Below, piece after piece: positions 1 through 9,339 of a stretch of 64,000 nt of DNA. Both the position numbers and the translations under genes were made by a program. The stretch is taken from contig OZ260106.1 of NCBI GenBank assembly GCA_965284645.1, forward strand, positions 2,108,001-2,172,000, given 5' to 3'. How positions within the stretch are numbered: position 1 is the first letter of the stretch; each line of letters opens with the position of its first letter. The notes under the pieces were generated by a model. The model was not told the origin of the DNA. It did not search any database and worked only from the letters and a program-made list of their open reading frames with translations. This DNA comes from JAIBAJ01 sp965284645. Its GTDB lineage: Bacteria; Bacteroidota; Bacteroidia; JAIBAJ01.

Positions 1-350
1 TTGTTCATAAGCTTTAAGGCTAGACTGTGCGTCTGTTTCTTGGGGTTTATCTCCTGCAAAGCATAGGACTCTCCTTTGAAAATAACAGGGCCATTTTTTT
101 CGGCATTAAACTTAACCGCATAATAGTTTTTATTGATATATTCGGTAATGTAGGCGTTGCCGTAAACATCTTTATCAAGTTTTTTGCACCAGCCACACCA
201 ATCTGTGTAAATGTCGACTATAACTTTTTTAGGTGATTTCTTCTGTGCTTCCTGCATCTGCTCGAAGCTCATCCATTGTACCTGTCCATAAGTTGAATAG
301 CTTGTAGTTAATAATACTACCCCGATTAGTAAGTGTTTGATCTGTTTCAT
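1..350 (-). CDS. Secreted thioredoxin-family protein (3' part missing)
   Basis: The reading frame starts at the ATG at 350 and is open to the window edge, so the C-terminus lies outside. The translation begins MKQIKHLLIGVVLLTTS, a signal peptide ending near YG-Q, then IVDIYTDWCGWCKKLDKDVY, a thioredoxin-fold active site with a CGWC redox motif at about residues 53-56. WCGWCKK followed by a D-x-x-V segment is typical of periplasmic thioredoxin-like/DsbD-gamma-like proteins of Bacteroidota. The role is probably thiol reduction or disulfide exchange in the periplasm; the partner is unknown. Fold assignment is firm, specific function is not. Confidence 0.75.
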   Translation of the reverse strand, partial: MKQIKHLLIGVVLLTTSYSTYGQVQWMSFEQMQEAQKKSPKKVIVDIYTDWCGWCKKLDKDVYGNAYITEYINKNYYAVKFNAEKNGPVIFKGESYALQEINPKKQTHSLALKLMN

Positions 351-462
351 TTTGTGAGGACTAAGGAAAGAAATTATTCCTTTGCCTCTATGCTTTAGGC
401 AATCTTTATGCCGAATAATTTAGATTCATTGCAGGAATAAGACTTTATCTGCAAAAAAAATA

Positions 463-470
463 TAGCTTTG
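463..470 (+). promoter_or_regulatory. -7 box of the gene at 479
   Basis: TAGCTTTG matches the Bacteroidota -7 consensus TAnnTTTG and ends 8 bases before the ATG at 479. This favours 479 over the in-frame TTG at 473 as the start and predicts a very short leader. No convincing -33 TTG is seen at the normal distance. Confidence 0.4.
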
Positions 471-478
471 CCTTGTTG

Positions 479-1969
479 ATGCAAGGATTCAAAATTAATT
501 TATGCTCTAGGTTTCCAAGTTGTATGCTCTTGGTAATCATTGTATTGTCCCTTATTTCGAGAAATAGTTACGGACAACAGAAAATTTCTATTTCCTATGA
601 TAAGCCTATGCTTAAGGAAGATTTTAATGAGGAAAATAAAAATTGGAATTACCAAACAACCTATGAAAACTTTTTTGTTGTGGATAAAGGCGATCTTTTT
701 TTGAACCGCATTAATCCAACCAATCCTTATGCCTTTCTTTCTAATTGGGATAACCCTTTAACCACTTTTCAAATCAGGTCGGCCTTAAAACTTGCCCCTG
801 ATCAAGGAAAGGAACAAACAATCGGTATTATTTTCCTAGTTCAAAAGGATGGAAGCGGTGCTGTTGTGTTGGAAATTAACAGGGATAAAGAATACCGAAT
901 TAAGCAGTTAGTAAACGGAAAGTTTTACAAGTATTTATCCGGTGAAAAGGAAACCCAAGGATGGGTGAAATCAGCATTGGTAAATGCAAAAGAAGATTAC
1001 AATGAATTAGATGTTCGTGTGAAGGAAGGTCAAATGGATTTTTATATCAATAAGAAATTTGTCAATTCTTTTAATGTTGACAATTACAAATCTGGAGGAT
1101 TAGGTTTTTTAATTGGTGCCAATACAAAAGCTAAAATAGATTTCTTCAATGTTTATGGAACCAATACAGCAGAAGATTCCTTACAAAACCTAAATGGGAC
1201 CTATGTTAATAAACTGCATGGAGAAGAATTAATAGCCAAACAAGAAAAGGATATAGATTCCTTAAAAAGGGAAATTAGAGAGGCAAACCAAAGGTATTCA
1301 AGCTACCAAAGGGATAGGGATCAGGAACATGTGCGAATGAAGGAATTATTGGATAAATATATTCGCCAAAACGATTCACTTGAAATTAGAGCCCGGAAAT
1401 TAACCTATTTGGAAGATGAAATGCTTCAAGGAATTGATAATGACCTTTTATTGACCCTTACTACCGAACTTCGAGAACAAATAAAGAAGAATCAGGCATT
1501 GGAGGCCCAAGTGGAAGGGTATAAGGATTCTATCCATTATATGAATAAGAGATTTCAAGAACTTAAAGTTAAATTGCTGACTACTGTAATTGAAAAACGT
1601 TCGGCGGAAGTTAAATCCCAAGAACAAGCCTTAAAAGAAATCAGAACAGAATTGCAAAAGAAGCCCAATCAGACCAATGTATCCCCATCGAACCAGACTC
1701 CAGAAGAGTCAAATCAAAAGCAAACCGCTAAGGAAGCAAAGGCTAATTCAAAAAAGAAAGAAGAGTTAAAGGATAACAAGTCTGCCATTTCCTCTAATCA
1801 AGCACCTTTGGATGATCCTATCCGTCCAAACCCTCGTTCTAAAAACAACCAATCAAAAATCGATTCTACCAAGTTCTTTCAGCCTGTAATTTTAAAAGAT
1901 AGTATCATAAAAGAACCTAAACCAATTCCTTCCAGAGTGAAAAAGGCAAAGAAGGGAAACCGTCAATAA
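479..1969 (+). CDS. Exported coiled-coil protein with lectin-like N-terminal domain
   Basis: About 496 residues. Residues 1-33 form a signal peptide (hydrophobic MLLVIIVLSLIS, ending near SYGQ). Residues about 40-230 look like a beta-sandwich of the LamG / 3-keto-disaccharide hydrolase kind (WNYQTTYENFFVV, repeated short beta segments, FYINKKFVNSF, GGLGFLIGANTKAKIDFFNVYG). Residues about 250-390 are a long heptad coiled coil, and the last 100 residues are a Lys/Pro/Asn/Ser-rich low-complexity tail. I do not recognise a named family. It would be exported and could link a surface ligand to another envelope component. It sits 16 bases upstream of panB, which may be cotranscribed by position only. 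Confidence 0.7.
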   Translation: MQGFKINLCSRFPSCMLLVIIVLSLISRNSYGQQKISISYDKPMLKEDFNEENKNWNYQTTYENFFVVDKGDLFLNRINPTNPYAFLSNWDNPLTTFQIRSALKLAPDQGKEQTIGIIFLVQKDGSGAVVLEINRDKEYRIKQLVNGKFYKYLSGEKETQGWVKSALVNAKEDYNELDVRVKEGQMDFYINKKFVNSFNVDNYKSGGLGFLIGANTKAKIDFFNVYGTNTAEDSLQNLNGTYVNKLHGEELIAKQEKDIDSLKREIREANQRYSSYQRDRDQEHVRMKELLDKYIRQNDSLEIRARKLTYLEDEMLQGIDNDLLLTLTTELREQIKKNQALEAQVEGYKDSIHYMNKRFQELKVKLLTTVIEKRSAEVKSQEQALKEIRTELQKKPNQTNVSPSNQTPEESNQKQTAKEAKANSKKKEELKDNKSAISSNQAPLDDPIRPNPRSKNNQSKIDSTKFFQPVILKDSIIKEPKPIPSRVKKAKKGNRQ

Positions 1970-1985
1970 CTATTAATCTACTTAA

Positions 1986-2801
1986 ATGTCTGTTCATACC
2001 AATATAAAAAAGGTCACTACCCATACGCTACTGGAGATGAAGCGCAAAGGTGAAAGGATTTCCATGCTGACTGCCTATGATTTCTCCATGGCAAGAATTA
2101 TTGATGCTGCTGGAATCGATGTTATTTTGGTAGGAGATTCTGCAAGCAATGTAATGGCCGGACATGAAACAACATTGCCTATTACGTTGGATCAAATGAT
2201 TTACCATGCATCCTCCGTAATTCGGGCTGTTGAAAGGGCTTTGGTAGTGGTAGATCTTCCTTTCGGATCGTATCAAGGTAATTCTAAAGAAGCCCTGAAT
2301 AGTGCTATTCGGATTATGAAAGAATCCGGTGCTCATGCCGTAAAACTTGAAGGTGGACAGGAAATTAAAGAAAGTATAGAAAGAATTCTTACCGCCGGCA
2401 TACCAGTCATGGGGCATTTAGGTCTAACTCCTCAAAGTATTTATAAATTTGGTACTTATACAGTTCGGGCCAAAGAAGAAATGGAAGCAAAACGCCTCAT
2501 TGAGGATGCCCATAACCTCCAAGATTATGGTTGCTTTGCTCTTGTTTTGGAAAAAATTCCTGCAGCATTGGCCACCCAAGTTTCAACTGAATTAAGCATT
2601 CCTACAATAGGAATTGGTGCTGGAAATGGTACCGATGGCCAAGTGCTTGTTTCTCATGATATGCTTGGAATTAATAAAGGTTTTTCACCACGTTTTTTGC
2701 GCAGATACCTCAATCTTTATGAAGATATTGGAAATGCTGTTAGAAGGTATGTAGAAGATGTAAAATCCAAAGATTTCCCAAACCAAAACGAACAATATTA
2801 G
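1986..2801 (+). CDS. panB: 3-methyl-2-oxobutanoate hydroxymethyltransferase
   Basis: Transfers a hydroxymethyl group from 5,10-methylene-THF to 2-oxoisovalerate to make ketopantoate, the first step of pantothenate/CoA synthesis in the cytosol. The 271-residue length is normal. Family motifs are present: SMLTAYDFSMARI near 26-38, LVGDSASNVMAGH near 48-60 and VVVDLPFGSYQ near 86-96 (Mg-binding Asp residues), VKLEGG near 119 (metal Glu), the catalytic-Glu segment VLEKIPAALA near 180, and IPTIGIGAGNGTDGQVLV near 206. The other pantothenate genes (panC, panD) are not adjacent. The next gene starts 13 bases downstream. Confidence 0.97.
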   Translation: MSVHTNIKKVTTHTLLEMKRKGERISMLTAYDFSMARIIDAAGIDVILVGDSASNVMAGHETTLPITLDQMIYHASSVIRAVERALVVVDLPFGSYQGNSKEALNSAIRIMKESGAHAVKLEGGQEIKESIERILTAGIPVMGHLGLTPQSIYKFGTYTVRAKEEMEAKRLIEDAHNLQDYGCFALVLEKIPAALATQVSTELSIPTIGIGAGNGTDGQVLVSHDMLGINKGFSPRFLRRYLNLYEDIGNAVRRYVEDVKSKDFPNQNEQY

Positions 2802-2814
2802 GATTAAGCCAGCA

Positions 2815-3582
2815 ATGGAAAAAGTGGAAAATGAATCACTTGTTGCCCAAATAAATCCAAATGTCTCGGTAGACTGTGTAATATTTGGTTTCGATGGAGC
2901 AGATTTGAAGGTTCTACTAATTGAAAGAAAGGCCAACCCAAATGATAAGGCAAATGACTCATTTTTTGGATTAGCTCTCCCCGGAAACTTGGTTCGTGAT
3001 GATGAAAGTCTTGATAAAGCTGCCAACCGTGTTTTATTGGAATTGGCAGGCCTTGACAATATTTACCTCGAACAGTTTCATACGTTTGGTGACCCTCATC
3101 GGGTGAAAGGTAGTCAGGATTTGGAATGGCTTTCCCGATTTAGGCAAGATCCTAATGCCCGCGTAATTACAGTTGCCTATTTCTCCCTAATCAAATTGCC
3201 ATCGTTTGAATTGGTAGCAAAATCAGATTCTTTCGCCCGAAAAGCCATCTGGTATTCTGTAAACGCTATTCCTACTTTAGCCTTCGACCATAATCAAATT
3301 GTTGGAAAAGCCATAGAGATGCTAAAGGAAAAGATGCGTTTCCATCCGATTGGTTTCGAGCTTCTTCCCAAAAAATTTACCCTTACTCAACTGCAAAAAC
3401 TGTATGAGGTTATTATTGGAAAAAACTTGGACAAAAGGAATTTTAGACGAAGGGTTTTGAATTATGGATTTTTGGTTCCTCAAGACGAAAAGCAAACCAA
3501 CGTGAGCCACAAACCTGCTATGCTCTATAAATTCAATAAGAAAAAATACGAGCAGTTTTTCCGTAGTGATTTTGATTTTTAA
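2815..3582 (+). CDS. NUDIX-like domain / winged-helix transcriptional regulator (NrtR type)
   Basis: The 255 residues have a NUDIX fold (residues about 15-150: SVDCVIFGFDGADLKVLLIERK, then FFGLALPGNLVRDDESLDKA) and a C-terminal winged-helix region (about 170-255: KFTLTQLQKLYEVIIGKNLDKRNFRRRV), the layout of NrtR/AraR regulators. The NUDIX box is degenerate: the REUXEE core reads RVLLELAGL, so two catalytic glutamates are missing. That argues for ligand sensing rather than hydrolysis. In NrtR families the ligand is often ADP-ribose and the targets NAD genes; here the adjacent panB suggests cofactor metabolism, but the ligand is unknown. Annotation as a NUDIX hydrolase would be misleading. Confidence 0.85.
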   Translation: MEKVENESLVAQINPNVSVDCVIFGFDGADLKVLLIERKANPNDKANDSFFGLALPGNLVRDDESLDKAANRVLLELAGLDNIYLEQFHTFGDPHRVKGSQDLEWLSRFRQDPNARVITVAYFSLIKLPSFELVAKSDSFARKAIWYSVNAIPTLAFDHNQIVGKAIEMLKEKMRFHPIGFELLPKKFTLTQLQKLYEVIIGKNLDKRNFRRRVLNYGFLVPQDEKQTNVSHKPAMLYKFNKKKYEQFFRSDFDF

Positions 3583-3590
3583 TCAAGCGA

Positions 3591-5201
3591 ATGAAGGTGC
3601 TTGAATTTCTAGAAAAACAATCGGTTCCCAAACTTCTAACAGGGATTTTCTTGTTCGCCCAACTTCTTTTTCTTCCCAATCTTGGTGCAGTTCATTTATT
3701 TGATTGGGATGAAATCAATTTTGCTGAATGTGCAAGAGAAATGTTGGTTTCAAAAGACTACCTTACAGTGCAGGTTGATTTTAAACCATTTTGGGAAAAA
3801 CCGCCTTTGTTCATTTGGTTACAAGCATTGAGTATGAAATGCTTTGGCGTCAATGAATTTGCTGCCCGTTTCCCAAATGCACTATGCGGTGGATTTACGA
3901 GTTGCCTACTTTTTTGGGTTGGAAACAGGTTAAATGGTAAACGCTTTGGATTGCTTTGGGCAATGGCTTATTCCGGTGCTCTGTTGCCCCATTTCTATTT
4001 TCACAGTGGCATTATTGATCCTTGGTTTAACTTTTTCATTTTCACTTCTCTGCTTGGTTTGTATTTCTTTCTTTTTGAGTCAAAATCCTATGTTCCTTTC
4101 CTGGTTTCTGCTTTGGCAGGAGGATTGGCCATTTTAACCAAAGGTCCTGCTGCCTTAATTGTAATCGGAGGTTCTTCCCTTTTCTTTAGCTTGTTTTTTT
4201 TGAAGAATATTCTCCCTTTTTGGAAATCTCTACTGCTATGGCTTTTGTTGGTTTTGATAGTGGGTGGAGCTTGGTTTGTATGGTTGTATTTTGATGGCAA
4301 AGAGAAAGTTATTTTGGATTTTATAGCCTATCAGCAACGTTTGTTCCAACAAGGAGAAGCTGGTCATGCCCAACCTTGGTTTTACCATCCTGTAGTGTTG
4401 CTCTTTGGTTGCTTCCCATTAAGTATACCCTTTATTGCTCAACATTCAATAATCTGGAAACAACGTGCAACTTGGGCAAATATCCCGATGGAGGTTTTAA
4501 TGTTCTGTTTCTTTTGGGTTCCATTGGTAATCTTCTCCTTGGCTACAACCAAAATTGTACATTATTCCTCCCTTTGTTATTTTTCAATTTCCTATTTCGC
4601 TGTTCGATATGTACTCTATCCTAACCAAAAGAAAAGGGTATTTGGTATTAATCTTGGTTTTGGATTGATTTGGGTATTAGCTCTACTTGCCGCGCCAATG
4701 GTTGGAATATTTGTTCAAAAGCATTATGCAGAGCTTGTTTCGTGGAATTGGATAAAAGATCCTTTTGCCATCGAAAACCTTAAAGCAAAAATCGTTTGGT
4801 CAAGTTCTGATTTTATACCTGGACTTTTTCTTTTATTTTCCCTTCTGATTAGTCTTGTTTTACTTAACAAAAACAAAATCCTTCATTCCTTTTTGTTTTC
4901 CCTCTTGGGTGTTGGTTGCATGCTTCCTTTAGTGTTGGCTACATTCATAAATAAAATAGAAGGTATCACCCAAGGATCGGTCATTGGCTTTTATCAAGGT
5001 TTGAAAGGAAAACCAATTGAAATAATTACGGTTGGCTATCGATCCTATGCACCTTATTTTTATGCAGATAAACAATTGGAACCCAAACGCGACACTCTTT
5101 ATATGGCTAAGTCCCCATCCAAAAATGAACTTTTAATCGCGCATCCCCATTGGGTTTTAGTTTGGGAGGAAAATGGTTTTGTTGCTTTTAAACCAAACTA
5201 G
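3591..5201 (+). CDS. ArnT-like glycosyltransferase, GT39 family
   Basis: 536-residue polytopic inner-membrane protein with about 11-12 hydrophobic segments. The first periplasmic loop carries the GT-C signature: LFDWDEINFAECAREML (acidic DE pair near 46-47) and FWEKPPLFIWLQALSMKCFG with EFAARFPNAL, as in ArnT/PMT-like enzymes. These transfer a sugar from a polyprenyl-phosphate donor to lipid A, proteins or other glycans on the periplasmic face. TTKIVHYSSLCYFS near 320 is another family segment. Acceptor and sugar cannot be told from sequence. It begins 8 bases after the regulator, so the genes from panB to here probably form one transcript. Confidence 0.88.
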   Translation: MKVLEFLEKQSVPKLLTGIFLFAQLLFLPNLGAVHLFDWDEINFAECAREMLVSKDYLTVQVDFKPFWEKPPLFIWLQALSMKCFGVNEFAARFPNALCGGFTSCLLFWVGNRLNGKRFGLLWAMAYSGALLPHFYFHSGIIDPWFNFFIFTSLLGLYFFLFESKSYVPFLVSALAGGLAILTKGPAALIVIGGSSLFFSLFFLKNILPFWKSLLLWLLLVLIVGGAWFVWLYFDGKEKVILDFIAYQQRLFQQGEAGHAQPWFYHPVVLLFGCFPLSIPFIAQHSIIWKQRATWANIPMEVLMFCFFWVPLVIFSLATTKIVHYSSLCYFSISYFAVRYVLYPNQKKRVFGINLGFGLIWVLALLAAPMVGIFVQKHYAELVSWNWIKDPFAIENLKAKIVWSSSDFIPGLFLLFSLLISLVLLNKNKILHSFLFSLLGVGCMLPLVLATFINKIEGITQGSVIGFYQGLKGKPIEIITVGYRSYAPYFYADKQLEPKRDTLYMAKSPSKNELLIAHPHWVLVWEENGFVAFKPN

Positions 5202-5230
5202 GTCTTAAAGAAAATACTTGATTTTTTGAT

Positions 5231-5261
5231 TTGATAATTGCCCTTGAAATGGGTAATTTTG
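5231..5261 (+). promoter_or_regulatory. hisS promoter, probably leaderless
   Basis: TTG at 5231-5233, a 20-base spacer, then TAATTTTG at 5254-5261: an exact Bacteroidota -33/-7 pair. The ATG of hisS is only four bases further on (CGCC, then ATG), so transcription should begin at or next to the start codon. The same TTTTGCGCCATG junction precedes lysS. Confidence 0.7.
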
Positions 5262-5265
5262 CGCC

Positions 5266-6636
5266 ATGCCAATACCTAAAGGAACAAGAGATTTCGGTCC
5301 TTCACAAACCCTGAAAAGAAAATATATTCTAGATTCCATAACCCAAGTTTTTGAAAACTATGGCTTCCTACCCTTGGAAACGCCTGCTATGGAAAATTTG
5401 GAGACATTGACTGGAAAATACGGCGAGGAAGGTGACCAGTTGATTTTTAAGATTTTGAACAATGGCAACTATTTAGAAAAGGTCGAAACAGAGGTTTTAG
5501 CTTCCAAAAATACAGCCAAGCTAACCCGTCAAATTACAGAAAAGGCCTTAAGGTACGACCTTACAGTTCCGTTTGCCCGATTTGTGGCCGAACATCGCCA
5601 TGAAATTACCTTTCCTTTTCGCCGCTACCAAATCCAAAATGTTTGGAGAGCCGACCGACCACAAAAAGGTAGGTATAGGGAGTTTTTGCAATGTGATGCC
5701 GATATCATAGGTTCCAATAGCCTTGTTTCTGAAATTGAACTGGTGAAAATTTTTGATGCGGTGTTCACCCGTTTAGATTTGAATGTTGTGATAAAAATAA
5801 ATAACCGCAAAGTACTTTCAGGACTAGCAAAGGCCTTGAATGTGGAGGGTGAATTTTTTGATCTAACAATAGCCATTGATAAAATGGATAAAGTAGGATT
5901 GGAAGGGGTAAAAAAGGAATTAATTGCCCGTGAATTTCAAACCGAAACCATAGCTGCTATACTCGCATTTCTATCGCTTAAAGAGCTTGATTTTGAAAAA
6001 TTTACCTCACAATGTGCTGATTATTTGAAAGAAGAAGAGTTCAAATTGGGTATAGAGGAATTGGCCTTGGTATTCCAAGCTATCAAAGAGTCGCCTTTAA
6101 GTGCCAAAACTCGTCTGGAATTTGACCCAACTTTGGCACGTGGACTGAATTACTACACGGGAGCTATTTTTGAAGTGAAGTGCAATGAAGGTACCTTAAC
6201 CAGTAGTATTTGTGGTGGAGGAAGGTATGATAATCTGACTGGGATTTTTGGACTGCCAGGTGTATCGGGTGTGGGTATTTCATTTGGTGCCGACCGAATC
6301 TATGATATTTTATTGGAATTGAATAAGTTCCCAGAACAGTCAGGACGTTCAACCCAAGTGTTGATTGTCAATTTTTCCGGAGTAGGTCATATGGAATTCA
6401 GCCGCAACTTCCAATTGCTGGAATCCCTTCGTCAAGCTGGAATTGCTTCCGAAATTTATCCTGAAGCTGCCAAAATGAAAAAGCAGTTTGAATATGCGGA
6501 TAAAAAGGCTATTCCCTTTGTTTTGGTAATGGGTACAAATGAAATTGCCGAAAATGTTGTTTCTTTAAAAGATATGCGTACCGGAACCCAAGAAAAAGTG
6601 GAGATAACTCAACTTGTGAATAGGTTAAATGCATAG
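5266..6636 (+). CDS. hisS: Histidyl-tRNA synthetase
   Basis: Class II synthetase charging tRNA-His in the cytosol. The 456 residues start with the family hallmark PKGTRDFGP. Motif 2 lies near 115-145 (RRYQIQNVWRADRPQKGRYR), the histidine-specific loops are RGLNYYTGAIFEV near 290 and SICGGGRYDNL near 318, and motif 3 is GVGISFGADRIYD near 340. The C-terminal anticodon-binding domain (STQVLIVNFSG ...) is complete. The start is fixed by the N-terminal motif, since no alternative start would keep it. The last 8 bases overlap the next gene. Confidence 0.97.
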   Translation: MPIPKGTRDFGPSQTLKRKYILDSITQVFENYGFLPLETPAMENLETLTGKYGEEGDQLIFKILNNGNYLEKVETEVLASKNTAKLTRQITEKALRYDLTVPFARFVAEHRHEITFPFRRYQIQNVWRADRPQKGRYREFLQCDADIIGSNSLVSEIELVKIFDAVFTRLDLNVVIKINNRKVLSGLAKALNVEGEFFDLTIAIDKMDKVGLEGVKKELIAREFQTETIAAILAFLSLKELDFEKFTSQCADYLKEEEFKLGIEELALVFQAIKESPLSAKTRLEFDPTLARGLNYYTGAIFEVKCNEGTLTSSICGGGRYDNLTGIFGLPGVSGVGISFGADRIYDILLELNKFPEQSGRSTQVLIVNFSGVGHMEFSRNFQLLESLRQAGIASEIYPEAAKMKKQFEYADKKAIPFVLVMGTNEIAENVVSLKDMRTGTQEKVEITQLVNRLNA

Positions 6637-7870
6637 TTCTATTATGTTTTGGATCATTGTTTTCATCCTTTTTGCTGGCTATTTGTTGGAGCGAGTAGGG
6701 GAGTTTCTGGATTTGAAATCCATGACTGGAAAGCTACCCGAACGTTTGCAAGGCGTTTATGATGCCGAACAATATCAGAAAATGCAAGCCTATGAAAAAG
6801 AGACAACCCGTTTCTCCTTGCTTTCAGATACATTTAGTTTCCTTCTGACACTTGGAGTCCTTTGGTTTAATGGCTTTGCATGGATAGATAATTTCTGGAG
6901 AGGCTATACTCAAAATGAGGTTTTCTTGGCGGTCTTGTTCTTTGGAAGTATCGGCTTCGCATCAGATATTCTTTCCTTGCCTTTTAGCCTGTATTCAACC
7001 TTCGTAATTGAAACGAAATATGGATTCAACAAAACCACAGTGTCCTTGTACTTCTCCGACAAATTGAAATCATGGGCTATTTCACTTCTTGTTGGAGGAG
7101 GAATGTTTGCAGCGTTTATTTGGTTTTACCATTCACTTGGCACCAATGCTTGGTGGATTGCCTGGGCCTTTATTTCAGTAGTTATGGTATTTATGGCCAT
7201 GTTTTATACCTCTTGGATTGTACCTCTGTTCAATAAACTTACACCACTCGAATCGGGCGAGCTAAGGGAGGCTATTCAAGGTTTCTGCCAAAAAGCAGGG
7301 TTTAACCTCAACAATTTATTTGTAATTGATGGATCGAAACGCAGCACCCGCGCCAATGCCTATTTCAGCGGACTAGGTCCAAAGAAAATGATTGTGTTGT
7401 ATGATACCTTGATAAAAAATCAAACGACAGAAGAATTAGTGGCCATTTTAGCCCATGAAATTGGCCATTATAAACGAAAACATGTTCTAAAAAGCATGTT
7501 GCTTTCGGTGATTCAAACAGGTCTTATTTTATTTGTTCTTCAGTTTTTACTAACTTCTCCACATCTCTCAACAGCCTTGGGTTCTTCCATACCATCCATT
7601 CATTTAGGTTTGGTTGCCTTTGGTGTTTTGTTTACGCCAATAAGCCTGTTAATTGGAATCGGAATGAACTACATTTCTAGGATGAACGAGTATGAAGCGG
7701 ATGCCTTTGCCGCCACAACCTTTAAAGCCGGACCACTAAAATCGGCTCTGATAAAACTATCGGTCGATAACCTTAGCAATCTGCAACCTCACCCCTTTAA
7801 TGTGTTTTTATCGTATTCCCATCCAACCTTGTTGCAACGACTTCAAGCCTTAGATAAATTTGAAAAATGA
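6629..7870 (+). CDS. M48-family (Ste24-like) CAAX-type membrane metalloprotease
   Basis: 413 residues with a Ste24 layout: N-terminal membrane segments, a peptidase M48 N-domain (ETKYGFNKTTVSLYFSD near 130-146), a zinc-binding HEIGHYKRKH near 275-284, the downstream metal Glu in NEYEADAFA near 352, and the C-terminal SYSHPTLLQRLQAL. In eukaryotes Ste24 trims prenylated proteins; in bacteria the relatives are membrane quality-control proteases. The protein is probably an integral inner-membrane protein. It overlaps hisS by 8 bases and crtI by 4 bases, so the three are probably translationally coupled. Confidence 0.9.
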   Translation: MHSSIMFWIIVFILFAGYLLERVGEFLDLKSMTGKLPERLQGVYDAEQYQKMQAYEKETTRFSLLSDTFSFLLTLGVLWFNGFAWIDNFWRGYTQNEVFLAVLFFGSIGFASDILSLPFSLYSTFVIETKYGFNKTTVSLYFSDKLKSWAISLLVGGGMFAAFIWFYHSLGTNAWWIAWAFISVVMVFMAMFYTSWIVPLFNKLTPLESGELREAIQGFCQKAGFNLNNLFVIDGSKRSTRANAYFSGLGPKKMIVLYDTLIKNQTTEELVAILAHEIGHYKRKHVLKSMLLSVIQTGLILFVLQFLLTSPHLSTALGSSIPSIHLGLVAFGVLFTPISLLIGIGMNYISRMNEYEADAFAATTFKAGPLKSALIKLSVDNLSNLQPHPFNVFLSYSHPTLLQRLQALDKFEK

Positions 7871-9339
7871 TGAAGAAAGTGGCAGTTATCGGTTCTGGTT
7901 TTGCAGGTTTATCGGCTGCAGCATGCCTCGCTAAACAAGGGTTTATTGTACATGTTTTCGAAAAAAACGACCAAATTGGAGGCCGCGCTACAACCTGGGA
8001 AAAGGATGGATTTATGTTCGATTTGGGACCTAGCTGGTATTGGATGCCGGAGGTGTTTGAACAGTTTTACCAAAAATTTGGTCATACCACCGCTGATTTT
8101 TACGACTTAAAAAGATTAGATCCTTCCTACCGCGTTTTCTTTGAACATAACCAAACAGTCGATGTTCCTGCCCAACTTTCTGGATTATACAAACTATTTG
8201 AAGAATTTCAACCTGGAAGCTCTAAAGGCCTGAAAGCTTTTTTGGATCAGGCTGCTATAAAATACAAAGTGGCTATGGACAAATTTGTTTGGATGCCGGG
8301 TTCGAAATGGTCTGAATTGATGAAATGGGAGATAGTTAAATATGTTCCGCAGCTCAATATGTTTGGCTCGGTTAGCGACTATGTAGCTCAGTTTGCCCAC
8401 GATAAACGTCTCCAACAAATTCTGGAATTTCCGGTTTTGTTTCTAGGAGCTAAACCTTCTGAAACACCGGCCTTATATACCATGATGAACCATGCCGATT
8501 TGGCTCTTGGTACTTGGTATCCAATGGGAGGAATGGTAAAAATACCTCAAGCATTTGAAAAAATCTGCCAAGAACAAGGTGTAATCTTTCATTTGAATTC
8601 TCCTGTTGAAAAGTTGGAAGTTCAAAATACTAGGGTTACAGGTGTGCGAGTGAATGGCGAATTCCATGCCTTTGATGCCGTTGTTTCGGGTGCCGATTAC
8701 CACCATACCGAAACCAAATTGTTGCCACCCGAAGCCCAACAGTATTCCGATGTTTATTGGGATAGCCGGAAAATGGCACCCTCCAGTTTGTTATATTATA
8801 TAGGTGTTGGAAAAAAGGTGGAAAACCTGAAACACCACAATTTGTTTTTTGATACGGATTTTGAACCTCATGCCAATAGTATTTACAAAACCAAAGATTG
8901 GCCCCAAAATCCTTTGTTTTATCTGTCCGTACCTTCCTTAACCGATTCAAGTATTGCTCCCGAAGGAAAAGAAAATATGTTTATCCTTATTCCCACCGCA
9001 CCAGGATTGGACCAAACCCCGGAAATCGAAGAGAAATATTTTAATATGGTGATGGACAGGGTTGAGCAGGCCACCAAACAGGATATCCGTTCGCATATCC
9101 TGTTTAGACGCAATTTTGGTTGTACCGATTTCAAAACAAGGTACAATTCCTTCAAAGGGAATGCTTATGGTTTGGCAAATACGCTGCTTCAAACAGCTAA
9201 TTTGAAACCGAGAATGAAAAGTGCAAAGCTTAGCAACCTTTGGTATTGTGGCCAATTAACTGTTCCCGGACCCGGCGTACCACCTGCCATTATTTCCGGA
9301 CAAGTGGTTGCTCAGGAACTGTCCAAAACCATGCTTTAA
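7867..9339 (+). CDS. crtI: Phytoene desaturase-family FAD oxidoreductase
   Basis: 490 residues of the CrtI family, which introduces double bonds into phytoene in carotenoid synthesis at the membrane. The N-terminus has the dinucleotide motif VAVIGSGFAGLSAAACLA (about 5-22) with ENDQIGGRATTWEKDGFMFD following; FDLGPSWYWMPEVFEQF is a typical CrtI segment; the C-terminal FAD motif reads YCGQLTVPGPGVPPAIISGQ near 462. The start can be either of two adjacent ATGs (7867, 7870); the first overlaps the protease stop as ATGA. No crtB or other carotenoid gene is nearby, so the substrate could also be another polyene or retinoid-like lipid. The TAA stop at 9337-9339 shares bases with a repeat element. 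Confidence 0.88.
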   Translation: MMKKVAVIGSGFAGLSAAACLAKQGFIVHVFEKNDQIGGRATTWEKDGFMFDLGPSWYWMPEVFEQFYQKFGHTTADFYDLKRLDPSYRVFFEHNQTVDVPAQLSGLYKLFEEFQPGSSKGLKAFLDQAAIKYKVAMDKFVWMPGSKWSELMKWEIVKYVPQLNMFGSVSDYVAQFAHDKRLQQILEFPVLFLGAKPSETPALYTMMNHADLALGTWYPMGGMVKIPQAFEKICQEQGVIFHLNSPVEKLEVQNTRVTGVRVNGEFHAFDAVVSGADYHHTETKLLPPEAQQYSDVYWDSRKMAPSSLLYYIGVGKKVENLKHHNLFFDTDFEPHANSIYKTKDWPQNPLFYLSVPSLTDSSIAPEGKENMFILIPTAPGLDQTPEIEEKYFNMVMDRVEQATKQDIRSHILFRRNFGCTDFKTRYNSFKGNAYGLANTLLQTANLKPRMKSAKLSNLWYCGQLTVPGPGVPPAIISGQVVAQELSKTML

